Part shown: in pieces, positions 1-8,135 of the stretch
How positions within the stretch are numbered: position 1 is the first letter of the stretch
Layout of the letters: every line of letters begins with the position of its first letter
Assembly: GCA_021160865.1 (NCBI GenBank)
Contig: JAGHBS010000161.1
Coordinates: 1 to 14,315 of the forward strand
DNA from: Planctomycetota bacterium
GTDB taxonomy: Bacteria; Planctomycetota; Phycisphaerae; SM23-33
Length of the DNA stretch: 14,315 nt
Reading direction: 5' to 3'
Program-made: the position numbers and the translations under genes
The notes under the pieces: model-generated
Databases searched by the model: none
What the model was told of the DNA's origin: nothing
Seen by the model: only the letters and a program-made list of their open reading frames with translations

Positions 1-1923
1 CTTCTTTCTACGATTCTGCGTGATGCCACATTCTTTATCAGCGATAATCACCTTCACGCCGTCAGCAAGGAAGGTTTTTTCAAGCAGCCGACGGTATTCC
101 TCTCTGCGTTCAGGATTTACTCGCACAATAATTGCATCCGTTGATGGAATTATCCCGCGAATTACCTGCTCGATGTCTTGTATCGGCGTGGGATTTCCGA
201 CAACATCATATTCCACCCCGGGGGTTGGCTGATGCCCGGTCATTGCGGTGGTACGATTGTCCAGAACGATAAATGTAATGTCCTGGCCGAGTTTTACTGC
301 CTGCGATATTGCAACCTGTCCGGAATGGAAGAAAGTCGAATCGCCCATGAATACGACTTGCTTATTTGTGATGAATGGGTCGACACCTGCCCCCGTTCCA
401 CCGCCCAGGCCCATTCCCGAATAATCGTGCATCAACGGCGTATTGGGCGGGTACATCAGCATCGTATAACAGCCCGTATCGCCATGAAAAACCAAATCGA
501 CAGGTCCCCTATTGTGAACTCGCTTCATGTAATCAGCATCCATGAAGCGCTTCTTTATCTCCAGGCAGACATTTGCAGTATCACGATGCGGACAGCCCGG
601 ACAAAATGTCGGCAAACGCACTGGCAGCGGCCCCACGTCAACCTGCTCGGTCTGCTGAATTATCTCCATCTCTCGATTAATCGCTGATATCTGCCTCACC
701 AGCAAATTATCTTGAGATTCACCATCTTCCGCCCCCTCAAAGCCATCTTTTCCCCTGAGGCCTCTTGTCTTTTTATCAAAAATGCTCTTGAGAAATTTGC
801 CAATCCGTTCAATCAGGATAGATGGGTGGAGCCCCCTTTCCGAGGGGATGCCTTCAAGCCCATCAGGGAAGCGCTTTCCCCACAGCCGGACATTTCCTGC
901 AGGATGATTCCGCTGTCTGGCTAATGTAATAACCTGTGCGACCTGTTCTTCGAGGAATCCACGCCTTTCCTCTACCACGATTATTTGCTGACAATTCTGG
1001 GCGAACTGCTCGACCAATTCTGCATCTATCGGATAACTCATTCCAAACTTCAGAATGGGAAACTCGCCGAGCAAGTCCATCTCCGCCAATGCCTGAAGTA
1101 AGTACGCACAGGCAAGTCCGCTTGTTATGAACCCCACTTCCTTTTTATCAGGACCATCTGAAGGGTAGATGACCTTGTTGAACCCAAGTTGTCGAGCATT
1201 CAGGACCGCTCTACGATGCCTTTCGGGCAACGTTGCCTCCTGCCACCATGTCTTGGGCGGTAATAACACACGTTTATCAAGATCAATCGCTTCGCTTTCA
1301 AGTACCATCCGCTGCTTTGTGCTGAGATGCGGATAGTGATTGGGCTTGCATATTACCGTCCCGCCACCATCGGCAAGATTGGTTGTCAATACATATCCGA
1401 CGAACAATTCTGATGAGGCTGATAATTTGAAACCTAAATCAATAAAATCCTTGACCTCCTGAGGCGTTGACGGCTCAATCGTCGGGATGAATAAGTGCTT
1501 GGAGATGAATCTACTATCAGCAGGTACCTGCGTCGAGTCGCTCCAGGGATCATCACCATAAACCACGATTGCCCCACCTTTGGAACTTGCCCCTGCCAGG
1601 TTGCCCAATGCAAGGGCATCAGCAGCGACGTGAACGCCTACCGATTTTATTACTATCATCGCCCTGCAGTCAGCAAGTTGTGAGCCGTTCAGCATCGCCG
1701 CTGCCAGGGCTTCATTGTTATTGATAACCGCTCGGATGCCCTTTGCATTGAGCAAATCTTTTGCCAATCTTATTGCGTCGAAGAATCCTGCAACCGGACT
1801 ACCTGGATAGCCTCCTAAAAGATGCACACCCCCCTCTGTCTCAAGGGCACCTTTTAACAATAATTCGTTGCCTGTAAATATCTCCGGACCTTGCTCGGTT
1901 AGAAATCTCTCATCAACCTTCAT
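1..1923 (-). CDS. iorA: Indolepyruvate:ferredoxin oxidoreductase alpha-like subunit, 3' end missing
   Basis: The enzyme would decarboxylate aryl-pyruvates (indolepyruvate and similar 2-oxoacids from amino acids) to acyl-CoA and reduce ferredoxin in the cytoplasm, using thiamine pyrophosphate. The reading frame is open from ATG 1923 to base 1, giving 641 codons with no stop. The N-terminal pyrimidine-type domain has GGYPGSP at residues 37-43. A middle domain spans about 260-340. The signature CPGCPHR lies at 441-447. The TPP/metal-binding GDS is at 527-529, with D555-N556 downstream. A charged, low-complexity linker at about 372-425 pushes the TPP domain later than in classical IorA proteins of about 650 residues. 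The usual C-terminal two-[4Fe-4S] ferredoxin domain has not been reached at the window edge, and the beta-subunit gene (iorB) is not visible. There is an in-frame TAG shortly upstream of the ATG and no Shine-Dalgarno sequence. A GTG at 1932 is an alternative start. The family call is strong; the exact 2-oxoacid is inferred. Confidence 0.87.
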   Translation of the reverse strand, partial: MKVDERFLTEQGPEIFTGNELLLKGALETEGGVHLLGGYPGSPVAGFFDAIRLAKDLLNAKGIRAVINNNEALAAAMLNGSQLADCRAMIVIKSVGVHVAADALALGNLAGASSKGGAIVVYGDDPWSDSTQVPADSRFISKHLFIPTIEPSTPQEVKDFIDLGFKLSASSELFVGYVLTTNLADGGGTVICKPNHYPHLSTKQRMVLESEAIDLDKRVLLPPKTWWQEATLPERHRRAVLNARQLGFNKVIYPSDGPDKKEVGFITSGLACAYLLQALAEMDLLGEFPILKFGMSYPIDAELVEQFAQNCQQIIVVEERRGFLEEQVAQVITLARQRNHPAGNVRLWGKRFPDGLEGIPSERGLHPSILIERIGKFLKSIFDKKTRGLRGKDGFEGAEDGESQDNLLVRQISAINREMEIIQQTEQVDVGPLPVRLPTFCPGCPHRDTANVCLEIKKRFMDADYMKRVHNRGPVDLVFHGDTGCYTMLMYPPNTPLMHDYSGMGLGGGTGAGVDPFITNKQVVFMGDSTFFHSGQVAISQAVKLGQDITFIVLDNRTTAMTGHQPTPGVEYDVVGNPTPIQDIEQVIRGIIPSTDAIIVRVNPERREEYRRLLEKTFLADGVKVIIADKECGITQNRRKK

Positions 1924-1932
1924 CGTGAACAC

Positions 1933-1961
1933 ATTCTATCGAAATACCAATCTTCAAACAA
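1933..1961 (-). promoter_or_regulatory. Possible sigma70-type promoter of the iorA-like gene
   Basis: On the minus strand TTGTTT (1961-1956) and TAGAAT (1938-1933) are separated by exactly 17 bases. The -10 matches the consensus at 5 of 6 positions, the -35 at 3 of 6. The predicted transcription start would fall only a few bases before ATG 1923. With the missing Shine-Dalgarno, this would suit a leaderless or nearly leaderless transcript. It is a motif match only. Confidence 0.35.
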
Positions 1962-2156
1962 ATCCAATTCCATTAGCTCAATTGCCGACTTTTTCCCTTA
2001 CAGGCGGCTTCCAAACAGGAAAATTCAGCCTCGCTATCTCATACGCCAATAAGATGAGTCGTTAGAATTTAGCATGGCATTGATAGATATCATTGAATTT
2101 TACCTATTGCAATACTATCACTATCGTATTAGAGTGAAATCATATCCTGGCTTATT

Positions 2157-2164
2157 AGAAGGAG
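2157..2164 (+). promoter_or_regulatory. Strong ribosome binding site of the aldo/keto reductase gene
   Basis: AGAAGGAG lies 6 bases before ATG 2171 and fixes the start of this gene. It is one of the best Shine-Dalgarno sequences in the window. Confidence 0.8.
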
Positions 2165-2170
2165 TATTGT

Positions 2171-3103
2171 ATGTGTTGCAGGGTAAGATTTGGGAAAAGC
2201 GGGCTTAGTGTTTCGCCGATATGCTATGGTTCCTGGCAACTTTCACCAAGATACTGGGGCGAACTACCAGCTGAACAATTCAAAAAAGCAATCCATCGCG
2301 CCTTCGATGTGGGGGTGAACTTCTTCGATACTGCCGATGCCTACGGCGATGGACTTTCCGAACAGGTTCTCGGCGAAGCCTTGGCAGATTTGCCCCGCGA
2401 AGAAATCGTCGTTGCAACGAAGGTTTACTGGCATTTTTATCCCGATGGCAGAAGGCATCCAGACTTATCAGCAGATTATATAATCCGGGAATGCGAACAA
2501 TCGCTCAAACGACTTAAGATGGATTATGTAGATATATATCTTCTCCATGCCTATGACCCTCTTACACCTCTGGAAGAAACGACTGAAGCATTAGAAAAAC
2601 TCTACAGGGCTGGCAAGATCCGCTACTACGGAGCAAGCAATTTCACCGTCGAACAGATGCGATACGCTTGTAAACTTGGTAATTACGTAGCCCTTCAGCC
2701 CCGCTACAGTCTGATAGATCGTGAGATTGAAAAAGACTTGCTGCCCTACTGTGCCATCGAAGATATTGGTGTGTTCGTCTTCAGCCCGCTTTATCACGGC
2801 TTGCTTACTGGAAAGTATCAAGGTACTGAAACGTTTGAGGATTTTCGCAAGAATCTGCCTCGCTTCCAGGGCGAGAAGTTCAAGCAAATAACCGATGCTG
2901 TCAGGGGCCTAAAACCTATCGCGGATAAATACCAGATGAGTCTCGTTCAGCTAATCCTGGCTGCTACTTTGGCGCATCCAGCCGTTCATTGTGCCATCGT
3001 TGGAATCAAAAATGCCAGTCAGATTGAAGAGGCTGCTGGTGCAATGGGAAAAAGCATCGAGCGAGAAGATTATTTCGCAATAAGAAACGCACTGAATGTG
3101 TAA
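2171..3103 (+). CDS. Aldo/keto reductase
   Basis: This is a cytoplasmic NAD(P)H-dependent reductase of a carbonyl or sugar substrate, with a single (beta/alpha)8 barrel of 310 residues, a normal family length. The catalytic tetrad is complete: D53 and Y58 in the FFDTADAYG stretch (51-59), K84 in ATK, and H126 in LLH. RYSLIDREIE, typical of the AKR branch that includes general stress and L-glyceraldehyde-3-phosphate reductases, follows in the middle of the protein. The C-terminal region carries the dinucleotide-binding segment with AIVGIKN. The start is fixed by AGAAGGAG 6 bases upstream. It is divergent from the iorA-like gene, and the DUF58 gene begins 43 bases after its stop, so it may open a transcript running through the DUF58 and GH130 genes. 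The substrate cannot be read from the sequence; a sugar aldehyde or keto-sugar is a guess from the glycosidase neighbours. Confidence 0.93.
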   Translation: MCCRVRFGKSGLSVSPICYGSWQLSPRYWGELPAEQFKKAIHRAFDVGVNFFDTADAYGDGLSEQVLGEALADLPREEIVVATKVYWHFYPDGRRHPDLSADYIIRECEQSLKRLKMDYVDIYLLHAYDPLTPLEETTEALEKLYRAGKIRYYGASNFTVEQMRYACKLGNYVALQPRYSLIDREIEKDLLPYCAIEDIGVFVFSPLYHGLLTGKYQGTETFEDFRKNLPRFQGEKFKQITDAVRGLKPIADKYQMSLVQLILAATLAHPAVHCAIVGIKNASQIEEAAGAMGKSIEREDYFAIRNALNV

Positions 3104-3146
3104 ACTTTTGCGAAATCACAGGGCTGGCTAATACCAATATCCTGTA

Positions 3147-4034
3147 ATGTCGAAGAAAAAGTTATTTGATGAGGAATTCCTTCATTGGCTCGAACGGCTC
3201 GGAATGCTTGTTCGAAGCGTCCCTGCTTCCACATCATCAACAGGGCAAAGGCGTACCAGACAATTCGGTGACGGGCTCGAATTTGCTGACCATCGTGCGT
3301 ATTCCCCAGGCGACGATATACGCTTCCTCGACTGGAACTATTATGCACGAATGGAAAGGCTTCTGATAAGACTGTTCCATCTGCACAGCGAGGGGATGGT
3401 CAGCATCCTGATGGATTGTTCTGGCTCGATGAGTCTGGCGAAAAAATTTGATTACGCTCGAAAAGCAGCAGCTGCATTGGGATATATAGCGATGATAGGG
3501 CTTGATCGTGTCTTATTTCAGCCCTTCAGCCAAACCCCAGCCGAGTCTCTCATAACTGGCAGAAACCGTGGGCAGATTCTGCAAGTGCTCGATTACCTTG
3601 AAGAACTCACCGCTGAAGGTAAAACAAACCTTGGTGAATGCGTTCAACAATATATTAGCAAGACCCCTCAACCAGCCACGATAATCATAATTTCAGATAT
3701 GCTTGATATCGAAGAAGACCTTCACCCCGCCCTTGCTGCACTTAGACAACATCGGGATGAGATAATCTTACTTCATGTCGTCGATTCTATTGATGCTGCC
3801 CCGGTGCATATCGGCGCCATCCAGCTGCAGGATACCGAATACAACCATCGGCTCAATATCAATGCTACCAAGGAAGTGATAAATCGCTACAAGGAAAAAT
3901 GGCGAGAGTTTGCTCTCTTCATCGAAAAGACCGCTATCAACAACGGGGCAACCTATCTTCAGGCTCCGACGAATTTACCATTGGAACGAATCGTGCTACA
4001 GGTACTTAGAAATGCTCGTATCCTTCAAAGATAA
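3147..4034 (+). CDS. DUF58 family protein with vWA-like MIDAS site
   Basis: The 295-residue soluble protein has the DUF58 N-terminal signature, including GLEFADHR (43-50), YSPGDDIR (52-59) and LDWNYYAR (61-68), followed by a von Willebrand A-like fold. The metal-ion-dependent adhesion site looks complete: D90-x-S92-x-S94, T160 and D184. There is no signal peptide or membrane segment, so it acts in the cytoplasm. In other bacteria DUF58 proteins usually sit beside a MoxR-type AAA+ ATPase and membrane vWA proteins, and the pair is thought to act in chaperone-like or assembly roles. No such partner is visible here; the neighbours are an aldo/keto reductase and a GH130 enzyme. There is no clear Shine-Dalgarno before ATG 3147, but the conserved region starts soon after and no better start is visible. 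Family assignment is firm; molecular function is unknown. Confidence 0.92.
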   Translation: MSKKKLFDEEFLHWLERLGMLVRSVPASTSSTGQRRTRQFGDGLEFADHRAYSPGDDIRFLDWNYYARMERLLIRLFHLHSEGMVSILMDCSGSMSLAKKFDYARKAAAALGYIAMIGLDRVLFQPFSQTPAESLITGRNRGQILQVLDYLEELTAEGKTNLGECVQQYISKTPQPATIIIISDMLDIEEDLHPALAALRQHRDEIILLHVVDSIDAAPVHIGAIQLQDTEYNHRLNINATKEVINRYKEKWREFALFIEKTAINNGATYLQAPTNLPLERIVLQVLRNARILQR

Positions 4035-4117
4035 GCCCCTTGAAACCGGCCGATACCTATGATAAAAATCATTCCCCTGCTGAAATGATTCGCAATTTGC
4101 CGAAGACGGTGAAAATT

Positions 4118-5104
4118 ATGACCAAAGAGAACGGCAACATAAGTGATTATCAACTAACCCGATATGAAGGTAATCCAATCATCACACCAGAAGACTTCCC
4201 CGGTGCGATGGCGGTTTTCAATCCCGGCCAAACGATGATGGGAGATGAGACGATACTACTGGTTTCGATTATCCATCGAAGCGGTAAATACCGTGGAATC
4301 GAGGGGGCTACATCACACGTTGCCCGAAGCCATGATGGGATTAACTTCCAGATAGACCCCGAACCGTTCATCAATCCAACGGATCTCGAACCATATCGCT
4401 GGCTCGATGTTCACCTGATTGATACACGGATAACATATTTAGATGGCTGGTATTACATTATCCACCCATCAGCCCATCCGATATGGGGCACCTTTGGGAT
4501 AATTGGCAGGACGAAAGATTTTAAAAACCACGAATATATGGATGTAATTTCGCTTCCCGATAATCGTGTTCCCTGCTTATTTCCTGAAAAGATAAATGGC
4601 TTTTACTATCGGCTCGATAGACCTTATCGAGTTGCCCCGAATGAACATCACACTGATGGCAACATCTGGCTTGCCTGTTCGCCTGATCTTATTCATTGGG
4701 GGCATTTTAGACCATTATTGCGACCTGGATTCGCTCCGTGGGCGCAGACAAAAATCGGGCCGACCCCACCGATCCGAACGGAAAAGGGCTGGCTTGTGAT
4801 TATCCACGGCGTAGCACAATCCTGCGCAGGGTATAGGTACTGTTTGGGAGCAATGCTTTTAGACTTAGAAAACCCCGAACGCATCATCGGCCTTGTGCGG
4901 GGTTCAATCCTCTCGCCGGATACCGAATACGAACGAACGGGCGTGGTGCCGAATGTGGTCTTTGCTTGTGGAGCAATTGCCGATAACGATAAAGACCAAA
5001 TTCGCGTCTATTACGGAGCCGCTGATACCTGCATCTGCCTGGCAACGGGCTCGCTTAGCAAATTAGTAGAAGCCTGCTTGGCTGATGGCCCGGTGGTTCA
5101 ATGA
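4118..5104 (+). CDS. GH130 family beta-mannoside phosphorylase or mannosidase
   Basis: GH130 enzymes phosphorolyse, or in some subgroups hydrolyse, beta-mannosidic bonds. The five-bladed beta-propeller pattern is recognisable: YEGNPIITP near the N-terminus, FNPGQTMMG, then a block ending in LIDTRITYLDG, and later KIGPTPPIRTEKGW (beginning GPTPP, followed by IIHG), VPNVVFACGAI and YYGAADT. The catalytic aspartate should be D102 (counted from ATG 4118). The family's usual EDPR motif reads IDTR here, so the Asp and Arg are kept but the neighbouring Glu and Pro are not. There is no signal peptide, so it is cytoplasmic. The start is uncertain: TTG 4040 and ATG 4085 are in the same frame, and TTG 4040 lies 5 bases after the DUF58 stop. 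I prefer ATG 4118 because the conserved core begins about 11 residues later and GGTGA precedes it by 6 bases. The sequence alone does not separate phosphorylase from hydrolase. Confidence 0.86.
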   Translation: MTKENGNISDYQLTRYEGNPIITPEDFPGAMAVFNPGQTMMGDETILLVSIIHRSGKYRGIEGATSHVARSHDGINFQIDPEPFINPTDLEPYRWLDVHLIDTRITYLDGWYYIIHPSAHPIWGTFGIIGRTKDFKNHEYMDVISLPDNRVPCLFPEKINGFYYRLDRPYRVAPNEHHTDGNIWLACSPDLIHWGHFRPLLRPGFAPWAQTKIGPTPPIRTEKGWLVIIHGVAQSCAGYRYCLGAMLLDLENPERIIGLVRGSILSPDTEYERTGVVPNVVFACGAIADNDKDQIRVYYGAADTCICLATGSLSKLVEACLADGPVVQ

Positions 5105-5474
5105 TAATGGCTCATTCGATTCATTCATCGGCAGCCAACCGTTCTGCCTCGACGGCATCTATATCTCGATTGTTATCAAGTAGTACCATGATTATGAATT
5201 CGAATAGTTTGCATACAGGATTATCGCAACATCACGACAAAATTTTTGCTCTGCACAGATTTTACCTAACTTCCGCACTTACAAGGAATTATGGAGATTT
5301 CATTAACGAAGTTTCCCCTTTCTTGCACATTTTTATTGTTTGAACTACTGTAATTGGATATACTTATGTCAAGAAAGCACAAGGCTGTGGCGGATACAGA
5401 GTTGCGATATTCACAATAATCCTGTCCTCGCAAGGGTTATGGGGTACATTTGAAAAGATAAGGGTGGTTCGGTA
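5105..5474. other. 370-bp intergenic stretch between the GH130 and GH35 genes
   Basis: No convincing gene is seen. The plus-strand reading frame at 5101-5343 is Ser/His-rich, resembles no family I know and lacks a Shine-Dalgarno, so I treat it as noise. A short minus-strand frame (5189-5121, 22 codons from ATG) has a more protein-like composition but nothing to support it. A possible promoter at 5336-5364 lies in the second half. A weak hairpin (AATCCT and AGGGTT around a 9-base loop, near 5418-5440) precedes the GH35 start. The length of the gap suggests that the GH35 gene has its own promoter and is not simply the fourth gene of the upstream operon. Confidence 0.5.
5336..5364 (+). promoter_or_regulatory. 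Possible sigma70-type promoter of the GH35 gene
   Basis: TTGTTT (5336-5341) and TATACT (5359-5364) are 17 bases apart. The -10 matches 5 of 6 consensus positions, the -35 only 3 of 6. The predicted leader is about 100 bases. The nine bases TTGTTTGAA at its upstream end also occur at the candidate iorA promoter. Confidence 0.35.
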
Positions 5475-8135
5475 GTGGCAACAATCAGTTACGACGATCG
5501 CAGTTATCTAATAGATGGCAAGCGGATCTGGTTAACCAGTGGGTCTATACACTATTTCCGCGTTCCACATGAATTGTGGAGAGATCGTCTAATAAAGGCC
5601 AAGCGGGCAGGTTTGAATTGCATACAAACCTATATCGCCTGGAATTTCCACGAACAGCAAGAGGGGAAATGGAACTTCGACGGTGATTATGATCTGAGAG
5701 AATTTGTCCTTCAGGCAGGTGAGCTGGGTTTATACGTCATTCTCCGTCCAGGGCCCTATATCTGTGCGGAATGGGAAACAGGTGGGCTTCCTGCCTGGCT
5801 GGTGGTAAAGAAAGGCGTTGCCCTCCGCACTGCAAACGCTACTTATATGCATTACTTCGATAAATACCTCAAGAAAGTGCTTTCACGTCTCAGTGATCTG
5901 CAAATCACCCGAGGAGGCAACATCATCCTTATACAAAATGAAAACGAATATATCTATACCACCATGCCAGACCGCATTAATTACCTTGGTTTTATCAACC
6001 AGCTCATTCGTCGGGCAGGGTTCGATATTCCGATAATCACCTGTAATTACCTGACAGAGCCGCGAGTACCCGACACGATAGAATGCTGCAATGGTTATGA
6101 GGATGTAATCCCATTCCTGAAGCGGCTCCGAACCGCCCAGCCTGATGCACCGATGCTGGCAACGGAGTTCTGGCCCGGTTGGTTCGATTACTGGGGCGGG
6201 GAGCATCAAACCAGAGATGCAAAGGAAGTTGCACGCAAGGCACTGGAAATACTGGGCTGCGGTTGCCAGGTCAATTATTACATGTGGCACGGTGGAACGA
6301 ACTTCGCCTTCTGGGCAAGCAAACTCGGTCATGCTGGGGCACGTTGGCAGACAACAAGTTATGATTACGATGCTCCCCTGGCTGAAGGCGGTGGACTGAC
6401 GGAAAAGTATTACCTGACCAAACTTGTAAATATGCTTGGAACGCACTTCGGCAGGGTACTGTCAGCAGGGAAGATGACTGGCCCGGATGTCAGCGTGCTC
6501 GATAGTACGCAGGTCTATAATCTTTCAGGCCCTGCCGGCAGATTGGCAGTAATATCCAATGGTGGACGCCAAGAAATTACTACTGCAACTGCATCCTTGC
6601 CTGATGGGAAAAAATTAGACGTATCGCTTGAACCATTCGGTGCGGTGGCTATCCCCGTCGATGTCCAATTAGGTCCAGAAGCATTACTCAATTACGCCAA
6701 CATCATGCCATTGGGATTCTTCGGTGAAAACATCCTTGTACTGCACGGACCGGCAGGCTGGCAGGCAAGACTGGCGATTAATGGTAAGGAATTGACTTAC
6801 CAGATACCCTCCGAGGACGAACCGCTGTTGCTGGAACATGCCAGGCAGAAGATAGTGATAATCAATACGGATTTGGCCCAGCGGACATGGGAGGTTGACG
6901 GTTCGCTGATTATGGGACCTGATTTTGTCGGGGAAAGTATTGATGATGTTCGTCCACACTCGGGTAGCAAGCAATATGCGATAATCACGCCGGAAGGTCG
7001 GCTCGGTCATAAGAAGGTATCACGCCAGGGGCCTCATAAGCCCACCCCACCGCGGCTTGGTACGTTTACACGACTTTGCATCTGCGATGAGCCGATTAAC
7101 GAGGAATTGACGTGGGAAAAGATCGACCGCCCGCGCGACCTTGCCGTTCATGGAATCAATTACGGCTATGGATGGTATCGGCTGGAGGTATCATTCCCTC
7201 GAGCGGTAAAGAGAAACATCTTTCTTTCACGATGCGAAGATCGTGCAATTATCTACCTCAACGGTAAGATGGTCGGGATATGGGGTAGAGGTCCTGAAGC
7301 AACGAGAGAGCCAATACCCGTTTCTTTCAAACGTGGAAAGAACGTGATGGTGTTCCTGGTAGATAACCTTGGACGAAGAAACGGCGGCATCAACCTGGGT
7401 GGTTTCAAAGGGATTGCAGGATCAATCTGGAACGCCAAACCGCTTCGTACAAAGAAGTTCAAAATCACTGCTGGTGCGAATTTCAGCAAGCGATCAATCC
7501 CACGAATGCTCAATTATATAATTCCCGAATTAGAATCAGAGCAACTTTGGACGGCTGAAACTGTATTTAATTTACCGACAATTTGTCCTATTCATCTTTC
7601 GTATGACAACTTGCCACACCACATAGCCATAATCTGCAATGATCGCCAGACAGCCTTTTTCCCAAAGAATGAAGGATACGGCGACGTGATACTCGGTAAC
7701 GAATTACGAAGGGGCAAAAACACATTACAGCTGCTGATTTGGGGGAATCTGAACCCGAAAGACCTTGGGAAAATCAATCTATATTTGCTGACCGAACCGA
7801 TCTCTGCTGGCGGAAAATGGTCTATCCGAAAATGGTCGGTACCTTCACAGAAGGGGCGTGTTGTCGGAAAGGAATTACCAGCATGGTATTGCGCTCATTT
7901 CAAGTACTCACCAACAGATGTACCCTTATTCTTGAAAATTACAGGTGCTAAAAAGGGACAGATATACCTGAACAGACAAAATGTTGGTAGATTTTGGAAT
8001 ATAGGTCCGCAGGAATACTATTACTTACCGGAACCCTGGCTTCGTGAGGATAACGAACTTTTAATCTTTACCGAACAGGGCAACTCCCCGACGGGTAGCA
8101 AACTCGTCTTCCGTTCAGGTGGTCCGTATCGATAA
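5475..8135 (+). CDS. GH35 beta-galactosidase-like glycoside hydrolase
   Basis: This is a retaining exo-beta-galactosidase-type enzyme of 886 residues. The N-terminal TIM barrel (about 10-330) begins with SGSIHYFRVP (22-31) and carries RPGPYICAEW (91-100). The acid/base glutamate is E158 in QNENEY (154-159), where the usual Gly after ENEY is Ile. The nucleophile is E231 in ATEFWPGW (229-236). WHGGTNF (271-277) and TSYDYDAPL (294-302) close the barrel. The C-terminal half holds two jelly-roll domains, at about 545-660 (with GYGWYRLEV and YLNGK) and about 800-880 (with WNIGPQEYYYLP). There is no signal peptide, so it probably acts on imported oligosaccharides. The start is GTG 5475, preceded by the Shine-Dalgarno-like AAGGGTGG (5460-5467). 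An in-frame TGA at 5451 excludes a longer form, and the next in-frame ATG is inside the barrel. Bond specificity (galactoside, glucosaminide or other) is not certain. Confidence 0.92.
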   Translation: MATISYDDRSYLIDGKRIWLTSGSIHYFRVPHELWRDRLIKAKRAGLNCIQTYIAWNFHEQQEGKWNFDGDYDLREFVLQAGELGLYVILRPGPYICAEWETGGLPAWLVVKKGVALRTANATYMHYFDKYLKKVLSRLSDLQITRGGNIILIQNENEYIYTTMPDRINYLGFINQLIRRAGFDIPIITCNYLTEPRVPDTIECCNGYEDVIPFLKRLRTAQPDAPMLATEFWPGWFDYWGGEHQTRDAKEVARKALEILGCGCQVNYYMWHGGTNFAFWASKLGHAGARWQTTSYDYDAPLAEGGGLTEKYYLTKLVNMLGTHFGRVLSAGKMTGPDVSVLDSTQVYNLSGPAGRLAVISNGGRQEITTATASLPDGKKLDVSLEPFGAVAIPVDVQLGPEALLNYANIMPLGFFGENILVLHGPAGWQARLAINGKELTYQIPSEDEPLLLEHARQKIVIINTDLAQRTWEVDGSLIMGPDFVGESIDDVRPHSGSKQYAIITPEGRLGHKKVSRQGPHKPTPPRLGTFTRLCICDEPINEELTWEKIDRPRDLAVHGINYGYGWYRLEVSFPRAVKRNIFLSRCEDRAIIYLNGKMVGIWGRGPEATREPIPVSFKRGKNVMVFLVDNLGRRNGGINLGGFKGIAGSIWNAKPLRTKKFKITAGANFSKRSIPRMLNYIIPELESEQLWTAETVFNLPTICPIHLSYDNLPHHIAIICNDRQTAFFPKNEGYGDVILGNELRRGKNTLQLLIWGNLNPKDLGKINLYLLTEPISAGGKWSIRKWSVPSQKGRVVGKELPAWYCAHFKYSPTDVPLFLKITGAKKGQIYLNRQNVGRFWNIGPQEYYYLPEPWLREDNELLIFTEQGNSPTGSKLVFRSGGPYR

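Noticed and set aside
178..687. Plus-strand 169-codon frame within the iorA-like gene
   Set aside because: Antisense to the conserved TPP domain on the minus strand; no recognisable protein features.
4040..4117. TTG 4040 start for the GH130 protein
   Set aside because: Rare start codon without a Shine-Dalgarno; the added 26 residues precede the conserved core. Not excluded, since it lies just after the DUF58 stop.
5121..5189. Minus-strand 22-codon frame with protein-like composition ending LAADE
   Set aside because: Too short, no Shine-Dalgarno, and no homologue I recognise; it might be a remnant of a lost gene but nothing proves it.
5101..5343. Plus-strand 80-codon frame overlapping the GH130 stop
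   Set aside because: Ser/His-rich with no family resemblance and no ribosome binding site; reads like non-coding sequence.
5883..6446. Minus-strand 187-codon frame inside the GH35 gene
   Set aside because: Antisense shadow of a conserved catalytic domain, with no family resemblance.
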